Assembly: GCA_001931905.2 (NCBI GenBank)
Contig: MSJI02000271.1
Location: 1-15,828, forward strand
Length of the DNA: 15,828 nucleotides
Direction of reading: 5' to 3'
From: Cladosporium sp. IMV 00045
Taxonomy: Eukaryota > Ascomycota > Dothideomycetes > Cladosporiales > Cladosporiaceae
A program made the translations under genes and the position numbers. The notes beneath the pieces were generated by a model that searched no databases, had not been told where the DNA came from, and saw only the letters and a list, made by a program, of their open reading frames with translations. How positions within the stretch are numbered: the stretch's first letter is position 1; every line of letters begins with the position of its first letter. This document shows positions 8,467 through 15,828 of this stretch, one piece after another.

Positions 8467-10079
8467 ATGATGCATTCTATCTTGACTCTTTCGATTACTA
8501 CTCAACTGGCGGCTGCTCTGGCACTTCCTTTGGCAGCCCCAGCATGCCAGACCTTTGCAGAGTCACTTGATCTGAATCAGTACAATCCCAGTTTCTTGAA
8601 CGCCACCTACTATCCTGCAAACTCCTTGAACGTCTCTAATACGTTCAACAATGTCTCTTTCTGCGAGATCTACACGTCCGTCTCATATGGCAATGGCAAC
8701 AACACTCTCATCTCGACTACCTGGTTACCAGATCGACAAGAGTACAACGATCGTTTCATGGCCGTTGGCAACGGAGGCATGGCCGGCACCATCGACTATC
8801 ACAATATGATGATCCAGCTGAACTCTGGATTAGGGTTTGCTGTTGCAGGTGGCGACTCCGGTCACAGAGCAGCAGATAACAATGACGGCAACGGCGAGCC
8901 TGGCGTTTACATCCCATATCTACACGAGGAGGAGCAAGTCACGGCATGGATTCACGATGCCATCAGTCTTTACACACCAGCTAGCAAAGCCTTGGCTGCT
9001 GCGTATTACGGCAAAGATGCAAAATATTCTTACTACGATGGCTGCTCCACTGGAGGAGCGCAGGGTATGGCACTGGCCCAATATCACCCCAACCTGTTCG
9101 ATGGGATCAATGCAGGATGTCCCGGGAATTGGTATTCTCATCTCGCCTTAAGCTTCCTTTGGAACGCACAGCATACTATGGTAAGAGCAAATCTCAATCC
9201 ATCGGACATTCAATTGTGCTGATACTCGATCAGAACGCCAGCAAGATCTCCCAGGACAAACTAAACCTCACAACAAACGCCATCCTCGACGCCTGTGACC
9301 TCAATGACGGCGTAGCAGACCGCGTCCTCGAGAATCCTCTCAACTGCACCTTCGACATCTCCGCCCTCACCTGTGACTCAAAGCCCACCGACTCAACCAC
9401 CTGCCTCACACCCTCCGAACTCAACGCAGCACAAGCAATCTACACTGGACCCCACGACTCCCAAACCAACAAACCCCTCTACCCAGGCTTCACGCCCAGC
9501 TCAGAAATCGAATGGGCCCTCCAACAAGGCGAGCTGTCCAGTGCCTTCAGCGTCCCCATCCTCCAAAACCTCGTCTACGACGACCTCACCTACGACGCCT
9601 CGACTTTCAACTGGGCCTCCGACGTCGCCGACCTGGACGCCCGCGGAGGCGCGCTCATCGACGCCATAGATCCAGATCTCAGCGCTTTCAAAAGCTCAGG
9701 CGGCAAACTGCTCATCTACCAAGGCTGGACCGACCCTTTCAACGCCGCGACCTGGCCCATCGAGCACTGGGAGCGGATCCGCGGCGTGTTCGCGGGCGAA
9801 GACGGTCGGCCAGGCGATGTGAGCAACTGGCTTAATTTGTTCATGATCCCCGGTGGCGGGCACTGTGGTGCCGCAGAGCATTCTCCGCAGGTGCCGGCGA
9901 AGTATCACAGCGTGGCGAAGTTGGTGCGGTGGGTTGAGGAAGGGGAGAGGCCCGGGGAGATTTTGTCGTCGGATCCTCCGGATGGGAGTGAGAGAACGAG
10001 GAAGCTTTGCGCTTGGCCGGCGACGGCCAGGTTGGTTGGTGAGGATGTGGATGATTGGGAGAGTTATGTTTGTGAGTAG
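8467..10079 (+). CDS. Secreted tannase/feruloyl esterase family protein
   Basis: Two exons, 8467-9180 and 9234-10079, joined at a phase-0 53-bp intron (GTAAGA...TCAG), encode 519 residues, the usual length for the family. These alpha/beta-hydrolases cleave ester bonds of gallate or of ferulate and related hydroxycinnamates from plant material. The N-terminus (hydrophobic to about residue 20, LPLAAPAC) is a signal peptide, so the enzyme should be secreted; several NxS/T sites (for example 45, 55, 62) suggest glycosylation. The family CS-D-HC signature is complete: Cys193-Ser194 in DGCSTGGAQ, Asp405 in YQGWTDPFN, and His448-Cys449 in GGGHCGAA, where the two cysteines should form a disulfide that joins nucleophile and histidine. 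The lid has the Asp-rich segment DACDLNDGVADRVLENP (257-273), which matches the calcium-binding loop of the family. Two ATG codons are adjacent; the first is used here. Substrate (tannin or feruloyl sugar) cannot be told from sequence. Confidence 0.93.
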
Positions 10080-10410
10080 TGTGGGAAGGTACTGATAAGC
10101 AACGGCAGCCGAGTGCCATGATTCTGGGAGTGCGTCTGTTCTGCATGATATTTATTGAAGAGTCACAAGGTTATAGCTGATGACATATGGCAAGGGCGAA
10201 TATCGTGAAAATTGCAATCGAAGATACCATTGCAACTACGATCGCTAAACGAAAATGCATAGCAACAAGAATCCCAACCCCCCTTCGTGCCGTTTCCCAG
10301 CATCACATGAAATCACGACATGAAACGTTCCCGAAAACCCTCGCGATGACAGGTATATGAGTGTGCGAAAGCCAAACAAAAAAGAACAAAGAAAAAATCA
10401 CCTAATGCGC
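10080..10410. other. Intergenic region between the convergent tannase and CDC45 genes
   Basis: About 330 bases with no gene seen. It must carry the 3' UTRs of both genes. It has A-rich stretches near the CDC45 end (10374-10400) and no repeat or RNA structure that I can support. Confidence 0.5.
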
Positions 10411-13065
10411 TCAACCGATGACAGACCTCAGACTCAGCGCCTCCAAGAAGCCCGCCAGATCCTCCTTCCGCACTTCGACAACACTGTGCTCGAAGCTGTC
10501 GATTCTGACTCTTGCGCCGGTCTCTTCGACGACTTCCTGGAACGCCTGCCCGAATCGATTCAAACCGTGACCTCTCTTCTTCCTCGCCTGGGCCAGCTCG
10601 CCGTCTGAGTCCGAGTCGGAATCGGATTCGGACGAATCTGATGCTTCAGATTCGGTAGCGTCGCTTTCTTCCTCATCCTCATCGTCGGAGTTGAGCAGAC
10701 CGTTTGCCTCATCTCGCTCCCTCTGCAGCTCTTTCTTCTCCTTTCGTTTTCTGGCGCGCTCGGCTTTCTTCGCCGCCTTGTCGGCAGCTTTGCGTTTCTT
10801 TTTATTCTCTCTCTCCCGGATTTGTGCCTTGGTGCGGACTTTCTTGCCAGCTCCACCACCTCCCAGGCCGACGACCACATACACGCCCCTGTCCTCGTCT
10901 AAGCAGCCGAGCACAAGTGCTTCGTCGAGGTTGCGTCGTCGGCCTTTTTCGGCTTCTTGCACGGCGACTGCCTCTCCAACCCATGCAGCTAATTTTACTA
11001 GAGCACCTGGGTGTGCGAATAAGGCGACGTCTGGGCCTTCTTTGACCACGCCCATGCGGAATGAGCGGAGGTGGCGAATTTGTTTCTTGGAAATCAGAGC
11101 AGAACCTGTGCGCAAGATTGCCTTGGCGAGATGCTGGGCTGTGCCGATGTGGGCAAGCAATAAGTTCAGGCCGGCGGTGTTGGAGGTAGAGACAGGATCA
11201 AGGGCGTCGTAGGCGGCGAAGAAGCGATGGGTCGTCCAGTCTGGGTCCGTCGCAGTGGAGTGGTCAGAGTCGTCTTCCGACTGAGGTGGTGTCGGGAGGG
11301 CCCGAATGCGAGAGTTGTATGTTTTGGCGGGCTGATAGGCGCCTGGGTTGAAAGGCGAAGTAGTCTCTGGCAGATGTGGGTCGGCTCCGACTTCGAGGAT
11401 GGCACTCACGACACTCGCAACATCCACAGCAGAAAGTGTAGACTTCCAACCCCAGCTGCGAACAAAGCCCCAGCCTTCGAGACCACGACGCCCATCCTCA
11501 CCAGGGACCAGACCATCCAGATTGTATTGTGGTGCGAACTTCAGAATACGTTGCCTGAGAGATTGCTTGATCTCCATGTCCATATGCATGAAACCTTTGC
11601 CCGCTTCTGACAAGCTGATTCCCATCTTGGCCAGAAGTTTTGCTAGGCGTCTGCGGCCAACATCCGACCACATGTGCAATCGTGTGCTCAGGTAGGGAGA
11701 ATGCAGCATGCTGTCGTATAGACTCCAATGTCTGATCAACAGGAAGCGTGGTTCGGGCGATAGTCGGATCGAGCAATCCGTGGGACTACGTGCTTTCGTC
11801 GGGATAATATCACCACTCTGGCTCCGCCTTATCTCGTCTTCAGGTGTTGGGTTAAGTCGACGGACCTCATCTCGCAATGTTTCCCTCATCGTTTCAGACT
11901 TGTCTAGAACTCGACGGCCAGTTTCGCTTCGTCCTTGCTTTGATTTTGAGAAAGGCGACAGCTCGACTGATGAAATCCCAACGATGGCAAGCCAGAGGAG
12001 ATCATTGTCTTCTCTACCTAGCTCAGAAGCAAGTCCGTAAAGCATACCGGAAACAGGTTCTGAGGTAGATGTGCCTAGCGTATAGTAGGCTTGAAGCGTT
12101 GCCTCATGCTTTCTCCGCAGCTTCAACAACTCTCGTCTAAGTTGTCTCGCAGACGGTGCTTTAGGCGGAGATGAGGGCATTGCCGGCCCTGGTGAGTGAA
12201 CTTGTGAGCTAGTTGGCGGGGTGGAGGCAGCCGTTTGGTTTGAGTATGGGTTGCCACCAGGTGACGAGGGTATTGGTGTTCCTGAGTTGCTTCGCCGTCG
12301 TTGGCGTGGTCGATCGTAGTCATCGTCGTCCGATTCGGCGTCAGAATTGTGACTCGATGCCTTTCGTTTTCGACTTTGCGAGCTGCTAGGTTCCTCATCC
12401 TCGGCTTCGTCGTCGGTATCGCCCTGTTCAATGTCGAGATCTTCTTCTGTTATTTCTGGCATGTCTTGCAGAGCCATGTAAGCCTCTCTTTCAGCTTTTA
12501 GCTCGTCGTCGATGTCGCCATCGTCCCAGACAATGATACCGCCTTTTCCTGCCGCGTAATGTGGCAATACGCGACCTCGATCGACGCCCTGCCTCTTAGC
12601 TACCAGCGTACCCTCCTCAGTCTCTTGTATAGTCGTGCTCGAGCCGAAGACGTTGCTTAGATTCCAAGGCCGTCGTCCGTCTATTACCCAGACCTCCACT
12701 CCATGGTCTGTCATATCCTCAGGCTCCGCATCTTCGTCCATGCTCTGTCCATCCAGTCCAAGCACCTCTTCCAAGTCCACCAAGCCTCCTGCTCCTAAGC
12801 ATACCACAACACCACCGTCTCCGCCTCGTTGTCGCGTCATGGGAAGCACGAAATTACGCCCCGCATCTTGCAACTCCGAGTATCCTGCCACTGGTTGGAC
12901 CTTGTGTTGTATGAAGTCCCGCTTCATCAGCGACGTGAGAATTCGCGTAGCGCATAGTGCATCGACTCCAAGTGAGGTGATAATGAGGACTGGCGGCGAA
13001 AGAGGATGCTGGTTGCGTACGAGTTGCTCATAGAGCTGGCCGGCTTGTTCGCGTGGTAGATACAT
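10411..13065 (-). CDS. CDC45: CDC45, DNA replication initiation factor and CMG helicase subunit
   Basis: An intronless frame of 884 residues. Cdc45 joins Mcm2-7 and GINS to form the replicative helicase and acts in the nucleus. Conserved blocks in order: residues 26-66 (VLIITSLGVDALCATRIL, then PVAGYSEL), the N-terminal DHH/RecJ-like fold; VWVIDGRRPWNLSNVFG at 125-141; IIVWDDGDID at 177-185; YYTLGTSTSEPVSGMLYGLA near 327-346; DNDLLWLAIVGI; and a C-terminal block ending in NRFGQAFQEVVEETGARVRI and FLEAL. An acidic, basic and Ser-rich linker (about 205-265) contains SRKRKAS and RPRQRRR, likely nuclear localisation signals. A charged insertion at about 742-821 is Lys/Arg-rich and then Asp/Glu/Ser-rich. 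Yeast Cdc45 is about 650 residues, so the extra length lies mainly in these two disordered parts. The start at 13065 begins the conserved N-terminus (MYLPREQ), which fixes the choice. Confidence 0.95.
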   Translation of the reverse strand: MYLPREQAGQLYEQLVRNQHPLSPPVLIITSLGVDALCATRILTSLMKRDFIQHKVQPVAGYSELQDAGRNFVLPMTRQRGGDGGVVVCLGAGGLVDLEEVLGLDGQSMDEDAEPEDMTDHGVEVWVIDGRRPWNLSNVFGSSTTIQETEEGTLVAKRQGVDRGRVLPHYAAGKGGIIVWDDGDIDDELKAEREAYMALQDMPEITEEDLDIEQGDTDDEAEDEEPSSSQSRKRKASSHNSDAESDDDDYDRPRQRRRSNSGTPIPSSPGGNPYSNQTAASTPPTSSQVHSPGPAMPSSPPKAPSARQLRRELLKLRRKHEATLQAYYTLGTSTSEPVSGMLYGLASELGREDNDLLWLAIVGISSVELSPFSKSKQGRSETGRRVLDKSETMRETLRDEVRRLNPTPEDEIRRSQSGDIIPTKARSPTDCSIRLSPEPRFLLIRHWSLYDSMLHSPYLSTRLHMWSDVGRRRLAKLLAKMGISLSEAGKGFMHMDMEIKQSLRQRILKFAPQYNLDGLVPGEDGRRGLEGWGFVRSWGWKSTLSAVDVASVVSAILEVGADPHLPETTSPFNPGAYQPAKTYNSRIRALPTPPQSEDDSDHSTATDPDWTTHRFFAAYDALDPVSTSNTAGLNLLLAHIGTAQHLAKAILRTGSALISKKQIRHLRSFRMGVVKEGPDVALFAHPGALVKLAAWVGEAVAVQEAEKGRRRNLDEALVLGCLDEDRGVYVVVGLGGGGAGKKVRTKAQIRERENKKKRKAADKAAKKAERARKRKEKKELQRERDEANGLLNSDDEDEEESDATESEASDSSESDSDSDSDGELAQARKKRGHGLNRFGQAFQEVVEETGARVRIDSFEHSVVEVRKEDLAGFLEALSLRSVIG

Positions 13066-13330
13066 ATCTCAGCATGTACAGCGGTCGTGAGTCGTACGGA
13101 GGGGTGGTGACATCAAGATATATGCTCTGAATGCTTGTATGATCGGTAATGTGTGTTTCGTAGGATGTATGCGATGCGGACGTGTGGTGCTGTTTCGATC
13201 TCGCCCGGCTCACAGCATTGTCTTACAAATACTGTTATGGGTATACTGGCAGAAGTCGTGAATAGAAAAGTGCTGTACAAGCAGAAAGTGTTCGTGGTTG
13301 AGCGTGGGTATATTTGGATTGGTGGTGTCT

Positions 13331-13370
13331 CGCGAAGTTCAGAGCCAGCACGCGTCGTGCTGGAACGCGA
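13331..13370. promoter_or_regulatory. Cluster of MCB/SCB-like cell-cycle boxes upstream of CDC45
   Basis: ACGCGT, the MluI cell-cycle box bound by MBF in yeasts, lies at 13350-13355, about 285 bases before the CDC45 start. It sits in a perfect inverted repeat, CCAGCACG CGT CGTGCTGG (13345-13363). CGCGAA (13331-13336, SCB-like) and ACGCGA (13365-13370) lie beside it. Yeast CDC45 is a G1/S-expressed gene, so control of this kind would fit. The motif match is seen; function is inferred. Confidence 0.5.
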
Positions 13371-13389
13371 CTGGCGACTTTCCACCTAG

Positions 13390-13641
13390 CGGAGAAGCAC
13401 AGACAAAGGACGGTCAGATTTCATCTCGTCATGGCCCTCTCTGCTCCGATCTGGCCTCCTTGACCGCGATACATTGATATGCGATGTGCGATATACGGTC
13501 ATTGAGAAGTCTCCTATTGAGCATCCCAAGCTGCACTGCTGTCCTAAAACATATCCGCCATCCTGCCGTCAGCTTCTGAATTCGTCTCATCAAACGGCGA
13601 TTCACGATCTGCCCGTCCTGGTCCTCGTCTCGTGTCACTGA
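13390..13641 (+). other. Open frame of 84 codons without ATG, status unknown
   Basis: One frame is free of stops from after a TAG (13387-13389) to a TGA at 13639-13641 but contains no ATG, so it could only be an internal exon or a relic. It reads through SLLRSGLLDRDTLICDV, which vaguely recalls the start of a BTB domain, but the His and later strands of that fold are missing. It overlaps the next open frame in another phase. No function is claimed. Confidence 0.15.
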
Positions 13642-14015
13642 GTATCACAATGCCTCAACCTACATGCCTTACACTGTCAAGAATGCAGCTGAGAGGCGAA
13701 AGACGATGGTCTGTTTTCTTGGTATCCCGGACTGTTGTCTTTGCTCTTCGTGACAGAGTTCCTACGCAGCTCTCCGCCGTCTTCAGCTCGTGTAACGCTT
13801 TACGACTTCAGCGACAAAGCCAAAGCTCCCTTTCGAGCATGGCAAACCTTCAGACTGACCGAAGTCTAATGACCTCAAAACCCATCGGTGTGCAAGACTG
13901 CCTGAGACTAGTTGACGGTGTCGAGATCCTGGAGCGACTCGCCTATGTCAATGCGGTCTCCAATGGAAAGCAATGCGAATCAGACTGGATATGCTGGATA
14001 TCGAAGGCGTTATGA
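13548..14015 (+). other. Open frame of 155 codons between CDC45 and the acyl-CoA oxidase, possible unrecognised or decayed gene
   Basis: This frame is free of stops from 13548 to a TGA at 14013-14015. An ATG near 13650 in a good context (ATCACAATGCC) would give about 121 residues. A second frame of the same phase is open at 14070-14255 after two stops. The protein is Ser/Arg/Leu-rich at first, then more ordinary (VQDCLRLVDGVEILERLAYV). I recognise no family. It could be a lineage-specific gene with introns that I cannot place, a pseudogene, or chance in a 1.5-kb intergenic region. Confidence 0.25.
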
Positions 14016-14463
14016 CCCTCTGCTGCCGGATTCTTTCATTGACAGGAGCGATGCAGCTTCGCTAAACACTTGCATGCACTACCGCAAAACGAAAATGTCT
14101 TTCAGCCTGGTGTGCTGTCGACGGAGACTGTCACAAAACGCTCATGCAGCCACGAGGGTACGATCCATGACCATAGCATGCAGCCTGGAGTTGATTTGTC
14201 ACTTGCGTTAGAAGACGTCGGGCTCTCCGACATGAGCCCAAGCAGTATCAGATAGACGCCCTCTGAAGGTCATCTCTGAGCCTTACTTCTGATTACTGGC
14301 CGCCCTAACTTCTATGGCTTCCTGCAAGAGGTATTGGCCTAGCTAGCCACATCGCAAGCCACAATAGTTGGCATGCGCAACAATTCTTTGTATGCAGCTT
14401 TGTGCCTCTAGTTTGCGCTTGGTCACAGCCTGATTCCGGAATGCTAATGTTGAAACGCCATAA

Positions 14464-14472
14464 TATATATAT
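14464..14472 (+). promoter_or_regulatory. TATA-like element of the acyl-CoA oxidase-like gene
   Basis: TATATATAT lies about 100 bases before the ATG, followed by a pyrimidine-rich stretch (TCTCTCTC), a common core promoter arrangement in filamentous fungi. Confidence 0.45.
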
Positions 14473-14570
14473 TCTCTCTCGAGACTGCCATCCCTTGCCC
14501 AAGTCCTCAGCAGACACCCCTTTGACCCCAATCATCCCTTTCCACATTACTCTGTTACAGCTCCTCCACG

Positions 14571-15828
14571 ATGATATCCATTGATGATACCAGCACCTCC
14601 GAGCATCATGCGCCTGTAAGAGATTTAAACGAAGTTATGCCTCCTTCGAACTGCTACGCTCGAGATGCACGAAACTCGTGCGTGGATCCCGATTCTTTCA
14701 CGTCAACTTACCACGATGCAAAACGTCTTCTACAAAACTCTGGTGTGTCATTACCATCGACTAATACCTCAATACACCTCACCTTTGTGTTGACAATACT
14801 AGGCATTACCATTGAAGATGTCAAGAGCTTGAGCACCAAGTTCTGGGAGTTTTATATCGACGGTACGTCAACCACCACCACCTTATCGACAACCAAGTAA
14901 CACTTCGAACCATAGGATCATGCGTCACCAACACTTCGGCATGCGCACTCGCCAGCATCCACACGAATCTTTGCATGGGCACGATTACCCCGTACACCTC
15001 ACAACAGCCGCAGCTGTACGGACTGCTCAAGCAACTCGAAAGATTCGAGGTGTGCGGCCAGTTCATGCTCACTGAAATCGGACATGGTCTCGATGCTCGT
15101 AGCATCGAGACGACGGCTACGTTGTCTCCTGATGGAAAGTCATTTGATCTCCATACCCCGTCACAAAATGCAGCCAAATCGATGCCGCCTGTCACGCCTC
15201 TAGGGGATATTTCGAAGATCGCTGTAGTGTACGCACAGCTGGTCGTTGGAGGGGAGGTACGAGGCTTCAGGACCTTTGTGGTTCATCTCACCGATGGCAA
15301 ACGAATGTGTCCTGGCATTAGTACCAAATTGCTGCCTCAGAGACCCGGGACCAGACCACTTGACCACGCCGTTACCACGTTCACCCACGTCCGCCTGGAC
15401 CGAAGCTGCTTACTGGGAACAATTGACAAACCCAAAGACAGTCGGCAGTCTTTCTTCCAACAAATACAACGCGTAAGCGTGGGAGGCCTAGCGTTAAGCT
15501 TGGTCAATGTTCCAGCGCTGAAAGCAGGTGCCTACCTCGCACACACGTTCAGCCAACAGCGTGTGGTTACCAGTCCGACTTCTCAACTACCTGTTCCAAT
15601 ATCCTCGTTTCCAACACAATATGGACCTATTATCTCGACTGCATCGCACGCCACAGTCATGGAAGCCGCAGGGATATCTGCCATTGACGCATATAAGAAT
15701 CCTGCCCTACCTCCGGCCTTGCGACAGGCAATGGTCTGTATCTTCAAGGCGATGGCTACCTACACGACTCAACGCCATTTGAACGAACTGTCTGAGAGAT
15801 GTGGCTGGCGAGGCTTGTTTGGATTCAA
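14571..15828 (+). CDS. Acyl-CoA oxidase-like flavoprotein, N-terminal 401 residues (3' end outside window)
   Basis: Exon 1 is 14571-14862 and exon 2 runs from 14916 to the edge, joined across a 53-bp intron (GTACGT...CATAG, branch GTAAC) that splits a Gly codon. Acyl-CoA oxidases are FAD enzymes, usually peroxisomal, that make trans-2-enoyl-CoA and hydrogen peroxide in beta-oxidation. Visible family features: LERFEVCGQFMLTEIGHG at about 138-155 with TEIGHGLDARSIETTA, the flavin-contacting beta domain; FDLHTPSQNAAK; VVGGEVRGFRTFVV; then a helical domain with PVPISSFPTQYGPII and ELSERCGWRGLFGF. Many oxidases have TEVGHGSD here, so Leu156 replaces Ser. About 250 residues are missing, including the catalytic Glu region and any C-terminal peroxisomal signal. 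The divergence from housekeeping oxidases allows a role in secondary or unusual fatty-acid metabolism, but nothing in the window shows that. Confidence 0.88.

Larger units (their letters stand above)
13066..14570. other. 1.5-kb intergenic region: CDC45 promoter (left) and acyl-CoA oxidase promoter (right)
   Basis: The flanking genes are divergent. The left 350 bases hold the cell-cycle boxes described for CDC45, the middle holds unassigned open frames, and the right 300 bases should be the promoter of the acyl-CoA oxidase gene. I see no tRNA, no terminal inverted repeats and no transposase motif. Confidence 0.4.

Noticed and set aside
9373..9908. Pro/Ser- and Arg-rich frames overlapping the second tannase exon
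   Set aside because: They are out-of-frame readings of GC-rich tannase coding sequence, which carries the catalytic Asp and His.
13435..13510. Weak resemblance of SLLRSGLLDRDTLICDV to the start of a BTB/POZ domain
   Set aside because: The His of the usual VH segment and the later strands are absent and there is no start codon; too weak to name a gene.
1..15828. CRISPR arrays, phage genes, transposases, rRNA and viral genes
   Set aside because: No spaced short repeats, no integrase or transposase motifs, no terminal inverted repeats around genes and no rRNA-like sequence were seen.

Overview
The window looks like nuclear DNA of a filamentous ascomycete (Pezizomycotina; a Dothideomycete is plausible but not shown). 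The genes are eukaryotic, with short GT-AG introns of 51-72 bp and fungal branch sites such as GCTAAT and GCTAAC. Gene spacing is compact, and the families are typical of fungi: a fused folate-synthesis protein, a tannase/feruloyl esterase, CDC45 and an acyl-CoA oxidase-like enzyme. There is no plasmid, phage, CRISPR or intact transposon signal.

Layout. 1-380 (+): C-terminus of a membrane-anchored, thioredoxin-fold protein of the ER disulfide isomerase type, cut by the left edge. 681-1511 (-): an intronless short-chain dehydrogenase/reductase. 1512-2432: non-coding. 2433-7097 (-): a six-exon FOL1-type gene whose end encodes HPPK and DHPS, preceded by about 990 residues in which FolB (dihydroneopterin aldolase)-like half-modules seem to recur. 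7098-8466: intergenic DNA holding a tRNA-His(GTG) gene with a 27-nt intron and a Pol III terminator, an 88-bp tandem repeat and several inverted repeats. 8467-10079 (+): a secreted tannase/feruloyl esterase with one intron and the full CS-D-HC catalytic signature. 10411-13065 (-): CDC45, intronless, 884 aa. Its upstream DNA has MluI/Swi-type cell-cycle boxes, one at the centre of a perfect inverted repeat. 13066-14570: mostly unassigned, with two long open frames of unknown status. 14571-15828 (+): the first 401 codons of an acyl-CoA oxidase-like gene, cut by the right edge.

The genes do not form an obvious pathway: folate synthesis, DNA replication, protein folding, a secreted esterase and fatty-acyl oxidation are ordinary neighbours in a fungal chromosome. 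The most unusual items are the very long N-terminal part of the folate protein, an in-frame TGA inside it that needs a splice to remove it, and substitutions in two otherwise conserved DHPS loops. All protein and splice calls come from reading the sequence; no database search was possible.
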